From the NCBI GenBank assembly GCA_033439255.1, contig CM065885.1:1922001-1986000 (forward strand): a stretch of DNA of 64,000 nt, written 5' to 3'. The first letter of the stretch is position 1, and each line of letters starts with the position of its first letter. The stretch is from Hericium rajendrae (taxonomy: Eukaryota > Basidiomycota > Agaricomycetes > Russulales > Hericiaceae). Of this stretch, positions 21,878 to 34,345 are shown piece by piece. Position numbers and translations under genes: made by a program. The notes beneath the pieces were generated by a model. It was not told the origin of the DNA. It saw nothing but the letters and a program-made list of their open reading frames with translations, and did not search any database.

Positions 21878-24800
21878 ATGTCTGCTTCTGAAGAAAACAA
21901 TCCGATGCGGTGAGTCATACAACTCTGCAACAGAGATCGATCTAACTTTGCCGCCTATCACAGCATCATCGTCAAAGGTGAAAGTGACTTGTCCGACCCC
22001 TTCTGAGCTATCAATGAGACTGATAAGACTTCACACATATCAGACGTGCAGATCCTATCGGACAAGGATTTGTCTAAGACTGTGGACATCCTCGTCGACC
22101 AGAAGCATGTCGACGTCGAGCTTCAGGCTGACAAGGCACCCGATAAGGCCTGGAGATTGAAGTACGTATCTTCAAGATCTTTGTAGTGTATACCGTCGAG
22201 ACATACTGATGCCTACATACAACGTAGAGACGGCTCGGTCTTGTCTGAGTCTTTGATGATCCGACCATACCACCATCAACCATTCTATTGCCCAGGCGAG
22301 AAGAAGCCTCTGACAGACATAGCAATCAAGGCCAGCGATATGCAGGACATAATTATCTCTCAGAACGGTCCTACTGGTAGGTCCCCGAGTGGCCTTTTAC
22401 GAGTTGACACCGTTTGATTCCGGTAATCACAGATTACGAGATCACGCAAGATGGTTCTACTGTCATTGTCGGCGTGAAACGAGAGACTCATGATGTGCGT
22501 TCATTTCTCTTGTCAGTCTCAATGAGTCTGCTGATTCACAGAGGCTGATTAGATTGAGGCTGGTCAGGCTGACATCGCGAAGTACGAGAAGTCCAGCAGA
22601 GTACAGAACCTTCTACTGACAATTACTTAGTTCTCCCGTGGTCGCAGTGACACTGAAAAGTTCGTTTGATTCACACTTACTGTTGTATATCTTACTAAAA
22701 TGTTATGAACTGATGTAGACATCAAGCTCTCCGGTATTAAGAAAGTGGCGAAATTCTATGTTCAACTGTTACTCAGTGACGAAACTCGCAAAACACAAGT
22801 TACGGAGGGCCAGGATATTGTCGCTTGGCACGATACATTTGACTTGTGAGTGCATGCGAACAGGTGCTGCCTTCGGCTGATGCGTGGTCCAGTGATATAC
22901 GAACATCATACGTGTTGGAGCTACAAGCATTCGAGGTGCATCGCATGCGCCAAGATGTGCTTTTGGGACGTGTACGATGGCCTCTCTTAGAGTTACTCCA
23001 GCAAGGTGATGGGCATACAGGTTGGTCAACATCCAGTTCAAAGTGTTCCATGGTTCACCAGATACTACAGATCTGAAGCTGTTCAAGAGTGACAAAGCTG
23101 TTGCAATGCAGGATATGTATATTGGTGTGTCCATTGAACAGTTAGATGGTGTTCAAAAATCTGCTGCTCTGAGACAGGCAGACATTGCAGTTCAAGATGC
23201 TGAGGCTTTAATACCACATGAACAATCTCTGCCTTCTGTACTTGCTAGTGTAGCTGAAGGCTCAGGTTTTGCACAGACAGCACTCAAAGCCATAGATCCA
23301 GTGATGCAAAAAATCAATTCTATTGCAGAGGTATGTTATCTACAATCACAAGTTAGAATGTATATTCACACTACTTTAGATACACCCCTATGCCAATCTT
23401 GCATGAAAAACCTTGTCTTCTGTCCTTCAAGTGAGTTATACATTTACTTGTTGAATGGATCTAACATGCAATGATGTAAGATCTATATTAGTGAGATTGA
23501 CAGAGATCAAAAGTTTCAGGATCTGCTAGGTGTTATCAAAAAGAACTATACATTTGTAGAGAGCAAGACACAAGATTACATTACAACACATCAAGTTATT
23601 GCCACTCAGTTACTCAATCAAACTACAGAGTGTGCATATTTTATTCGAAGATACTACAAATCAGGAGGGATTGGTAAGATAAACATATGACTTCTGAGAA
23701 TTGTGACTTATTTATTTTATTAGCTGCTCATACTTGGAGAGAACTCACCTCTGGTATTCAAAAAAAGATTGATGATTATCAGAAATCTTTTGTTGATCTC
23801 TATGACCAGCTTCAGCAAAATTCTATAGCTAACATTGAAATTATAGTGACCCACAATCTAGCAGATCTATTGGCTATCAACCAAAACAAACTAGATGAGC
23901 TATTGGCTATCAGCAAAAATCAAGCTTTTTATATGAAACTTAATGGCTTGGCCTATGCTAGAGATGCTTCTCTTGATTTATATGATATATGCTTGCCTGA
24001 TACTCGAGCTGAGATTCTTGATGAAATTGCTGAAAGGATCAGTCAAACTGATAAAGATGATGCTACTTCTGTTTATCTCTTGATTGGAGCAGCTGGCAGT
24101 GGAAAATCTACAATTGCTAGAACAATTGCAAAGCAATTTCATACACTGCAGAGACTAGGATCATCATTTGCTTTCAATCGAGCAGATCAGCAGAACAAAC
24201 ATGCTTCTAACTGCTTGACTACAATTACTTGAGATCTTGCAAGGCTTATCTCTTCTTGGAAGACTGCTTTGCTAGATATCATAACTAAAGATGACTTCTT
24301 GTGTCATACAAGTTCTATCAGAGCTCAATGGGACTCACTTATAATCAAACCTGCTCAAATGCTTATAGCTAATGGTCCTATCCTTATTATTATTGATGCT
24401 TTGGATGAATGTAAAAACAACAAAAATTATGAGATTCTACTCAAAATATTAGCAGAGTTGACAAATAATCTTCCATATAACATTCAGTTGTTTATCACTG
24501 CCTGTCCTGAACCTTTGATTATGAGAACATTTAATGCTAAATTTCATGTTCATTTTCAAGATATGAGTGATATATCTTTACAATCAACTCAAAGTGATAT
24601 TCTGAGCTTTGTTAAAATTGAATTTAATGATGCTCATCTTGAAGATTACATTGACTACTGCTATCAAATCACAAAGAAGGCAGATGGATTATTTCAATGG
24701 GCATCTACAGCATGTCATTATATAATATATAATTTTAAAAGTGGAATATCTCAGATTGGAAAGATTCAACTTATTTTAGCTGGTCATGTATCAACATTAG

Positions 24801-26101
24801 ATGACTTATATTATGAGATTCTTACAAACTCTCTTGATATTAGCAATGATGTTAGTGCAATACAATATCAAACAATATTAGATCAGGTCTTTTCTTTAAA
24901 AGAACCTGTTACCTTTGAGACATTGTTAATATTGTATGATGACAAAAAAGGATCAATATGGGCTATACTTGCACCACTAGCTTGCTTGTTTAGTGGTGTT
25001 GCCCTAAAAAAGGAATTGTTCAACCAATACATATATCTTTTAGAGATTTTCTATTAGATGAAAAAAAGAGCAAAAGCTACTTTATTAATTTTATTAATTT
25101 AACATATCAAAATGAGATACTTTCTAAAAGATGCTTTCAAATTATGAGTAAACAACTTAAATTCAACATTTGCAATGTACAGTCATCATATTTACCAAAT
25201 GCTAAAATTAAAAATCTAGAGTTACAGATTAAAGCTAGCATATCATCTGAGCTGTTTTATGCTAGCAAATATTGGGCTGATCATATATCAGCTATTAATC
25301 TCAGCTCATCATTTATTACCTTACTATATGATTTTGTTCAAAAATATATATTATTTTGGTTTGAGCATCATAGTCTACAATATGGACATATAAACTATGT
25401 TGAAAAGGCCTTAAGTATTATGCTTACATATCTTCAGGTATTTTATTATTATTGATTTCTATTTGTTATTTTATTAATACAATTTATGAACAAAAAATGA
25501 AATGCTATGGAAAATTTATCATGATGCATATCAATTTGTTAAATGTTTTGCTCTTCCTATTTGTCAAAGTGCACCACATATTTATATATCTGCACTACAA
25601 TTTTTACCTGTGCAGTCAGAATTGGCACATATGTATCTTCCCAAACAGTCGTATATTTTAGCTTCAAATGCTCAAAGTCACAGCCAGATATTATGGCCTA
25701 TTATACAATATATAATTACAACATCCACTATGATTATTTGCCTTGCATTTTCACCAGATGGAACTCAGATTGCCTCTGGCTCTTATGATAGTACAATCAG
25801 AATCTGGAATGCTAAGACTGGAGAAAATATTGATCAGCCACTACATGGTCATATTGATGGAGTGACCTCTATTGCATTCTCACCAGATGGAAGTTATATT
25901 GTCTCTGGTTCTTGGGACAAAACAATTAGAATTTGGAATGCTGAGACTAGAGAAATATTGGTCAGCCACTGTATGGCCATACTGATGGAGTAACCTCTGT
26001 TGCATTCTCACCAGATGAGAGTCAGATTGTCTCTGGCTCTGATGACAATACAATTAGAATTTGGAATGCTAAAACTGGACAAAATATTGATCAGCTACTG
26101 C
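21878..26101 (+). pseudogene. C2-NACHT-WD40 NLR gene, 5' part
   Basis: Seen: exons 21878-21909, 21964-21977, 22044-22161, 22228-22376, 22433-22494, 22553-22581, 22631-22659 and 22719-22845 keep one frame (MSASEENNPMR, then VQILSDKDLS). A C2-like domain follows (KNIKLSGIKKVAKFYVQLLL to LLELLQQGDGHT), then a helical region and a NACHT domain with Walker A GAAGSGKST (24086-24112) and Walker B ILIIIDALDE (24380-24409). A FRDFLLDE motif (about 25035) and WD40 repeats from about 25728 come next. Breaks: a frameshift near 23020, TGA codons at 23404 (family has Trp) and 24230, frameshifts near 25020 and 25960, then a 25-kb transposon nest at 26102. Known: such fungal NLRs act in non-self recognition and cell death. 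The region from 23 kb on is clearly richer in A+T than its neighbours. It is a broken gene. Confidence 0.85.
25728..26101 (+). repeat. WD40 repeats 1-3 of the NLR
   Basis: Units of about 43 codons, each with a [10 protein letters not shown]-like and a [10 protein letters not shown]-like block, are nearly alike in sequence. The third unit is interrupted at 26101 by the outer LTR element and its array continues at 51120. Confidence 0.85.
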
Positions 26102-26922
26102 TGATGTGTGGACCCTGGGAATGGAGGCAGCAGCCAAAACCAAAACCAACAGAGTACCGGGGGTGCGAGGGGACCAAGTATCTCAAGTGAGGAGTGAGGT
26201 GAGGGCAGCTGAGGGTCACTGCAGCAGGAACGATGGAACGACTGGTTCACTATGGGCGAGACTGAGGCGATCTGGTGATATGCGGCTGGGAAGGATGAGG
26301 AACGGCTGTAAAATGACAAGGAGAACAATGAGACACACGGGTCTCCGATACGACGGACTAATCCTAGAGAAAAGGACTGAAAAGCGGCTGATATGACTGA
26401 ATCTGACAAACGACGCTGCAGGCGGACTGGCCTAAAGGAGGGCGGACTTGTCTAAAGTCCGGAGAATGATGAGAACAACAGTGAGAGAGACTTCTGAGGT
26501 CTGAGCTCTGAGGGGGAAAGGTGCACTGGGGGGTTCTATTCTAAGCTGGGACTCTGTCTACCATACAAGTAAGAAACTCGCCCTTGACGGTCTCGGGCGA
26601 TCTCGGACTCAGCTGCTCTATGGTACATCTATGGTCCAAAATCATCAAAAGGCAGCATCCAGGCATCCTGTACAACACAGACCCGGTACCATAATGCCAG
26701 CAACCTGATTGGCTCACCAAAACCGCTGAGGATGACCTGGAGCGAACTTGAGGAAACCTCGGTGAGGCCTGCAGTAGCTGACAACTCCTGAGATGAGGGA
26801 CATCACTGCTCTGAGCGAGGTTGGTGGGTGAGGAGCTGGAAGCTGGATGGAAGTGAAGGGGAACTGCATGGGAGATGGTGAGATGAGGTCTGACGTTGCT
26901 GAACACAGCTTGAGGTGTATCA
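26102..26922 (-). repeat. 3' LTR of the outer element
   Basis: 821 bp, paired with 50300-51119. The differences are nearly all transitions. Confidence 0.88.
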
Positions 26923-27364
26923 TTCTCCCCCCAACTGAAAAATAGACTGCCCTCAGTCTAACCAATGAGCCCCACGAGGGATTCGGATGCTAGACACCAA
27001 ATACGCTTCGAGCAGTGTTCTCATTATAGCTGAGAAGGAGAGTGGAGGTGGTGACAACAATCAAGCAGGAATGCATCGCAGTAGAGGAGGACAATCTGGG
27101 ATCACTGCTGGTGGGTTCTGATGGAAAGTGAGATGATCAAGGAAAATGATATCGCTGTTGTCGACTAAGGGTGCCCTGAGCGAACTTGACACGGATCTGA
27201 AAAGCGACTGGAGAAATGACACTGAAAGCGGTGGAGTGATGGAAAATGGAGGTCGACAGTCGACAGGTATAGGCTTGGACATTACAGGCAAGCTTGGAGT
27301 GGGTTCAGAGCCACCAACAAGGACTCCTGGGTGGAGATCAGGTTCTGAGACACCCTGGTGATCC
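26923..27364 (-). other. 3' internal end of the outer element
   Basis: This holds the purine tract at 26924-26933 and part of a minus-strand frame (from 27061) of unknown function. The chromovirus at 27365 inserted here, duplicating GATCC (27360-27364 and 44060-44064). Confidence 0.65.
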
Positions 27365-28298
27365 TGTAACGGGGCACTGCGGGCGGACCGAGCAGCCCGC
27401 ATACTGTGCCGGACAGGAAAGGAAGGAGTGTTAGTCAGTAAGTCGGGAACAGCCGGATCGCGGCGAGCGGAGCCTGAATAATGTATATGAGTCGAGTAGC
27501 CTGTAGCCACGTTGATCATCATATTGAATATCATCACTTTGGACTTCTGTCTTCTGAGCTTCTGCTCGTCTCTTCTCTCCTCTATTTTCGGCTCCCCTTC
27601 TCCCACGCGCCTGTCGCAGGGGCTTTCTACGGTAAGTTTACCTTGTAGAACTCCTCCTCGTCTGGGTCGCACACATCAGGAACCTTCAAAACTTTCTGAT
27701 GGACCCTGCAGAGTCTGATCAACTGCAAGACCTGATCCAGCTGCAGGCTCTAATTAGAGATCAATTTCTGATCAGAGCTTTTATATTTTGAAATCAATAA
27801 CTATTGACAGATATAGTAGTCATCCAACTCTAATCATTAGATGCAACAAAGTTTTCAATATCTAAAATTTATATAAATCTGATCAGTTCTGATCAGTCTG
27901 CGAGCATTCTGCATTGATACTTTTTTGAATCTTGAGGTCAAATATTCTGCAGCTAGCTGAGAGTAGCTGATGTTGTCTGAGAGTATCTGATGTGTCTGAT
28001 GCAACTGCTGCAGGTCATGCAGACACTGTCAGATGTCTCGCAGGTCAAACAGAAAGTTTTGAAGGTTCCTGATGCACAGAATGGTTGCCTTCTGTGCGTA
28101 GGCATCCTAACTCGTTTAGACTCGCTAGCACACAAGACCAGCTTTCTCGTCCCTTGCGTTCCCTACGTTCCCTCGCACTAGTTAGCCTTCGAAAGGTTAC
28201 CTTCAAGGGCTACCCATCACTCGGACCACTCCGTTCGACACCAAGCACACTTCGACCCGCGAGGTGTTCCGCTGACTCATGACGTGTCTCGCGTTACA
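27365..28298 (+). repeat. 5' LTR of the chromovirus (contains a MITE)
   Basis: TGTAAC...GTTACA ends. Without the 401-bp insertion and its short duplication the length is 531 bp, the same as the 3' LTR without its own insertion. AAGGTGGAC follows as the likely primer-site region. Confidence 0.88.
27674..28074. mobile_element. 401-bp MITE with 25-bp terminal inverted repeats
   Basis: The ends CATCAGGAACCTTC... and its exact complement (...GAAGGTTCCTGATG) match over about 25 bp with no mismatch seen. It has no coding capacity. The sister LTR at 40682 lacks this segment, giving the empty site directly. The duplication at the borders is short (CA, or CACA given the local CA run). Weaker inverted similarity continues inside both ends. 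Its DNA transposon superfamily was not determined. Confidence 0.85.
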
Positions 28299-28348
28299 AA
28301 GGTGGACAAGCAGTGGAACACCGTCCCTGAAGCTGGCTTGTGATCGGC

Positions 28349-30960
28349 ATGAGTGATCCTCAACGCGCTCCTGCCGGAGCAGGTAAATCTTCTAGAACCC
28401 CACTTACGGGGAACTGCTCGGTTTCAGCTTCTGCACCGAAATCTCAGAAGTCAGCAACTCGTGCCTCCACGTCAGCGGTCCAATCCTCTTCCTCCTCAAA
28501 TCCCTTGTCCACGTCTTCCTTGAATCCCTCCACCGAATCGTCTCAGGAATCCAAGTCAGGCCGGGCTCAAAACCCTATGGCGTCGAGCTCAGATATGCCA
28601 GCTCCTCCCTCGGGCCCCGGCTTCGAGCTACCCCAGGCTCGCCTTATGGACTACGAGAAGTTCCCCAAAGAGTTTCTTCAATTGCTCACGGGTCAAGCCT
28701 TTACGGAGTTAGTCGAGCCCGGAGACGATCTCACCCCGTCAATCTACCATAAAGCGGTCGCCTTAGCAAATGCGCCATTTCCTCAAAGTCACGTCGTGGT
28801 TATTCGTGACGAACGGGATCGTGAAGGTGCCTTTTATGCATTAGCTGCCGAAACGAAAACTACTGTTCACTGCATTGTGGTCGAATTTCAGCCTCTTCTC
28901 AATGCTTTTCTCACCAGCAACCCGGAAGCCAACACGCCTGAGGTCTACGATATCGACCCTCGACAGAGACTTTTGGGATCTTTCGACAAAGCCGCATCAA
29001 TACGGATTCTCCAGTTTTCGTGGGACGTCTTGAGAGCTAGGTTAGCTAGGGCAGTTACCCTCGTCCATATACAGCTGGACGCAGAAACCGGGACCACGAA
29101 CTTGTACGAGGGCATCAGCACCCCTGCCTGTACTAGTCCTGCGCTCTCTCAACTCCTCCTTGAGGTCAACTCGTCACGTGCCGTCCTCAAACATCATTTC
29201 GACTCCAACACCATCCGTGACATCACCTTGCCACAGAACTTCTGTGACAAAGGCGAGCTCACTCCTATATTGCTTTCCTCGATCACGGAGGCCCCTCTCC
29301 TCCAGCTCCCGATCATTAAACCTCTGGAGTCCGCCAAAGGCTTCGTGGAGTTCAAAGCCCAAGGGAAGAAGCTGGTGGTCGTACAAGACCCAGAAGAAAC
29401 CCCCAGATGCTTTGACTCGGCTCCCGTGCAAACACGCCAGCCCAAGAAACCACATCACTCTACCTTCTCATTGGCGGGTTTCGATAATCCCTCCATCCTG
29501 AAAGCGCCGCTCCCTACAGTTCCCGAAGACCATGACGGGTATACTCTGTCGCCGGCAGAGCGTCGCCGGTCCTCTGCCTTCATGGCTGCTTTCGTCACAC
29601 CTCAACCCGGTTCAAGCAGAACTTTTAGAAGGGACCCTCCTCCTCACATCGCCTCCCAGGATGCCCAACAAAATGTCCATGTTAGCGCCAACTCCTCCCG
29701 TACGGCACGGCCCCAAGCTACGGGCAGAGGGGGAGAAGGAGGCGGTGGAGATAGCGATGGCAGCGACGGGTCCCCAGACCGCAGGAGGAATCAAGGCAGA
29801 GGTAACGGCAGCGGCGGAGGGAACAACCCCGGCCACGGATCCGGAGGTAACCCCGGCGCAGGGGCTCCCAATCCTGCACCTCCAAATGCCAACCAAGCCC
29901 CAGGCTACGCTAGAGGCTGAGGTGCAGGAGGGAATGGTGGAGGCAGTAACGGTGGTGGAGGCGGTGGGGGTGGAGGCAATGGCCCTCACCACGGTGGCAA
30001 TGCAGGGAATGGTAACCTTCCCGATCAGCCTGCCCCGAGAACCAATGAACCTCGTCTCAAGTTGGAAATCAAGAGGGACGACCTGCCTTCCTGGGATGGT
30101 GACAAGAAAACGGCAATGAACTTCTTCTTCAAGGTGCTCAACATTTCGCGAACGGGAGATAGACTCCCAGTGGAAATCCCCAGGATCCTTCCCCTTAACT
30201 TCAAGGAAGGATCGTTCATCGCCGGATGGTACCTGTTACTCCCCGACGAACAATGCGATTATATGTCTCAACACCTCGACAACTTCCTAGAGATCATACG
30301 TGATCACTACCTCGGCCCTGAATGGTCCTTTCAACAACGCAACATTTACGACGCGATGTTCTTCCATCAGATTGGACATCAGAAGGAGAAACCTATCGAC
30401 TACGTCCAGCGTAAGGCTACCTACGCACGGATGCTGGGTCTGAGCGATAACGGCGGCCCCTTGGAAGTGCGCATCATCATCGGCACTTTTCCGGTTTACT
30501 GGACCACTATCGTTAATGAACGCGATATCCCCGACTTCTCCGTTCTATGGCTCAGAGTTATGGAACGGGAAAAGGAACTTATACACGTCTGGGAGCAGAA
30601 CCAACTACATGAAAAGTCCGACTCTCAACCTAGGCCATATTACCGGGCCAGGCGTAGTGCGTACGTTACCGAAGAACGAGATCCAGAAAGTGACCCTGAC
30701 CCCGGGGAGCTCACAGACCCAGTCCTCGCTTCGGCGTACGCTACCCTCCAACAAAGGACGAGGATCCGCCAGCCTCCTAAAGATGGGTACCGTTTCCCTA
30801 AAGAAGATAACACGGTCTCCAAAGTTCGTTTACCCCCTTCCCCTTGCCAAGTCTGCGGAAGCGGCAACCATTGGGACAAAGAATGTCCCCAATACCAGGA
30901 GTGGGCGAAAATGAAGGAGGTCAAACGGGCAGAGTGGACGACTTATAGTAGAGATTCACA
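28349..30960 (+). CDS. Chromovirus gag (fossil)
   Basis: This is the gag region of the element at 27365. It starts MSDPQRAPAGAG and has a Ser/Pro-rich N-terminus, a Gly/Pro-rich middle, a capsid-like part and a CCHC knuckle (CQVCGSGNHWDKEC) near the end. It is related to the gag at 58387. The region is broken. Confidence 0.8.
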
Positions 30961-31199
30961 AGAGGAGGTCGAGTACGAGTCCCTGTACGAAGCCCTACTT
31001 ATCCAGAAAGCGCTTGAACAGTATGACCCGTTGATGGTGCCGGCAAACGAATATAGCGAGCAAAGGCAAGTATTGTTTTCAGCTATCCAGGAAGAGTTCG
31101 CGAAAAGAAAGATAGGATGCCATCTTTCTTCTAAGAATGAAGAGCCTCCTAAGGAGGACCCCCGGCATGTGCCTTCTCAAATGAGCTCAGTCTTCGAGA

Positions 31200-33576
31200 T
31201 TCCTCCCAGTAAGACATCGAAACCGGGTTTTGCAGCGAAAGGTACGTCCGTGCTAGCCGTCAAAGGCCACGTAGGCGGACGACATACTCCCTTGATGGAC
31301 GTGCGACTGGACTCATGCGCAGACGTCACCCTCCTGTCCTCGGAATTCTATCACTCACTCTCACAACCTCCGAAACTGCATCAAGGACTCAAGCTCTACT
31401 TATCTCAACTCACGGTGCAAGACAAAGCTGTCGCGGAGGGATACGTGCATCTCCCCATCTTTTTCCCTTCCGCGGACAGACCTCTACTTCGAATCTCTGT
31501 GGAAGCATACGTCGTCCTGGGCATGACAGTACCAATTCTCATGGGTGAAGACTTCCAACAAACCTACGAGATGAACATCTTCAGGAACATCGACACCGGC
31601 ACCACGGTCTCTTTCCGCAACTGCCCCTACGATCTCAAAGCTTCAGCTGTCACCCCGTACGACATCCCGCGAGTCTACAAAAGCACGGTAGGCATGCAAA
31701 GTTACGTTCGAGCCAAGCAACACCGATGCAACAAGAATAAGAAGAAGAAACTGCGACTCCGACAGAGACAAGTCGAGAGGGAAATCCGTGCCGCCCATGA
31801 TTATCGCATCCTCCCGGATACTGTAAAGAACATTGAAGTAATGGGACAACTCGCGGACGACCGCGAATGGCTCGTACAGAGATCTTTTTTATCGTCAGGG
31901 AAAGACGACTTCTTCATCACCCCGAACACACTTTTCTCTGCTCGGGAGCCCCTGCTGCCAGTTACTAACCATTCATCTAGACCTCGCTTCATCCGCAAAG
32001 GCGATATCGTCGGTACCATCGTGGATCCAGCCTCATATTTCGATACCCCAAGTGATTTACAAGAACTAGAAGACATGCTACGGAAGACCGCACAAATTGC
32101 ACAGCTAATCAAGAACCTAGCAGAAGACGGCGGAACAAACAGCCCCGAAAGCCCATCTCCTGACGAGGTCTACCCTCAGGAGCAGGCCAGCGGCAAGACG
32201 TCCGAGGAAACAGGAAGCCCCTTGCCTTCGAATCCATCTTCCCCAGTCGGGCCCAAGACGGCAGAGCTTCTGGACCCTACGTATTACCCCTCTGACAAAT
32301 TGCGTGATCTCCTGGATGTCAGGAGCCTACCGGACCATCTCAAGGAGAAGGCCTGGGCTATGTTAGAATCCCGAGTCAAGGCATTTGGCTTCGATGGCAG
32401 ACTCGGCCACCACCCCGCCAAAGCCCGCATACGCACTGACAAGGAGCACCCTCCTATATCAATCCCTATGTACGGATCATCCCCACGCAAACGTGAAGTC
32501 ATAGAGGAACAAGTCCACCAGTGGTTCAAACAAGACATTATCGAACCTTCCAAGAGCCCCTGGAGTGCCCCCGTAGTTATTGCTTATAGGAATGGCAAAG
32601 CAAGGTTCTGCGTGGACTACCGCAAACTCAACGCTATTACCGTGGCCGACGAGTTCCCCATTCCCCGTCAGTTGGAGATTTTGGGATCGCTAGCAGGAGC
32701 GCAAGTTCTCTCCTCCCTTGATGTGCTGTCAGGCTTCACTCAGCTAGAAATGGACCCGGACGACATAGAAAAAACCGCGTTCAGGACACACTTAGGGCAC
32801 TTTCAGTTCAAAAGAATGCCATTTGGCCTCCGCAATGGACCAGCCATATTTCAACGAGTAATGCAATCTGTACTGGCCCCGTACCTCTGGCTGTTTTGTT
32901 TGGTGTACATTGATGACATAGTCGTCTTCTCCAAGAATGAGGAAGACCATATCAACCACCTTAACGTGGTACTTAAGGCCGTCGAAGATGCAGGAATTAC
33001 TCTATCCCCATCAAAGTGTCACCTTTTCTACTCGTCAATAATTCTTCTAGGCCACAAAGTATCACGACTAGGCTTGTCGACGCATCAAGCCAAAGTGAAC
33101 ACCATAGCCCAATTAGAAGTTCCCACCTCAGCCCCGCAACTTCAGTCCTTCTTAGGGATGGCGGTTTACTTTTCAGCCTTCATACCTTACTACGCAGACA
33201 TAGCCAGACCACTCTTCGACCTCACCCGTAAAGGCCGAACGTGGCAATGGCAAGCCAAACACCAAACCGCATTCGAGGAGATTCGGAACGTGCTCCAGCA
33301 AGCACCCGTGTTGGGTCACCCTATACAAGGCCGCTGCTACCGTCTGTACACCGACGCGTCATCAGCGGCGCTAGGCTGCGCTCTCCAACAAGTTCAACCC
33401 ATCGCCATAAAAGATCTGGCAGGCACCAACGCGTACAAGAAGCTTAAAGCCACGTATGAAGAAGGTAAACCTCCCACCAAGTTCGTTTTGTCCTTAGACC
33501 AGGAATACGACGACTTCACCCTCCCGAAAGAATGGGCGCCTTCTTTCGAGGACACAGTCATCCCTGTAGAACGCGT
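31200..33576 (+). CDS. Chromovirus protease, reverse transcriptase and start of RNase H (fossil)
   Basis: A pepsin-like protease motif (LDSCADVTLLS) lies near 31306, RT blocks including PFGLRNGPAIFQR and VYIDDIVVFS lie at about 32820-32935, and the RNase H start YTDASSAALGCALQ lies near 33345. The 2.2-kb insertion follows at 33577. Confidence 0.88.
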
Positions 33577-34345
33577 TGTCACACGGAAAAGTGGTTTCCG
33601 ACCTAGGGGTGTCTGGGTTTTCTGGTAACTTTTCTGAGAACTCCTAGTTGTTCGATGAGGGATGGATTTGTCTTCTACTTCTGGTGTGAATCCGACTTGC
33701 CAAGGATTATGGCTGTGGGAGATGGAGGTCGAGGGTATGCGATGCGATGAAGAAGTTCGTAGAACACTGTCACTCGATGGACAATGATCAAAAGTATGAT
33801 GACTCGTAGGACGTGAATATTGATGATCGGACTGGACGTGCGTATACGTGGAATGATAACTGCTTGGATTCGTATCTTCGTGGATTGGACATCAACGTGA
33901 ATTCATAGAATAACGTGGATTGAAAGTGCTTGTGAAGCAACTTGACCAGGATTTGATTGTAGGAAAGAACCTTAGAGGATTCTGACGTACAAACTGGGGG
34001 CAAAGATACTTGAATTTGGTGTTACAGGAACAGCCTTTATATACCCTAAGAGCTCCTATGGCTGCGCGGGTAAGAAATGTATCAAAAAGGATAGATGAAA
34101 CGAGTGAGTCATTCCTAGTCATGTATAGTAAGGGTGAGTCAAGGTAGGTGACTAGGAGATGAGTCGGTCAGGATAGTGAGTCAGGAAGAGTCAAACGAAG
34201 GTAAGAGTCATAACAAGTCAACGCTCAGACGTATGAGTCAGAGACCAAACAAATCAAAAGGAAAATGAGAGAACATAGGTGATGTAGCATCATGACGAAG
34301 ACAGAGTGCAGGAAACATACGACAAAGAACATGACCAGTCCCTTT

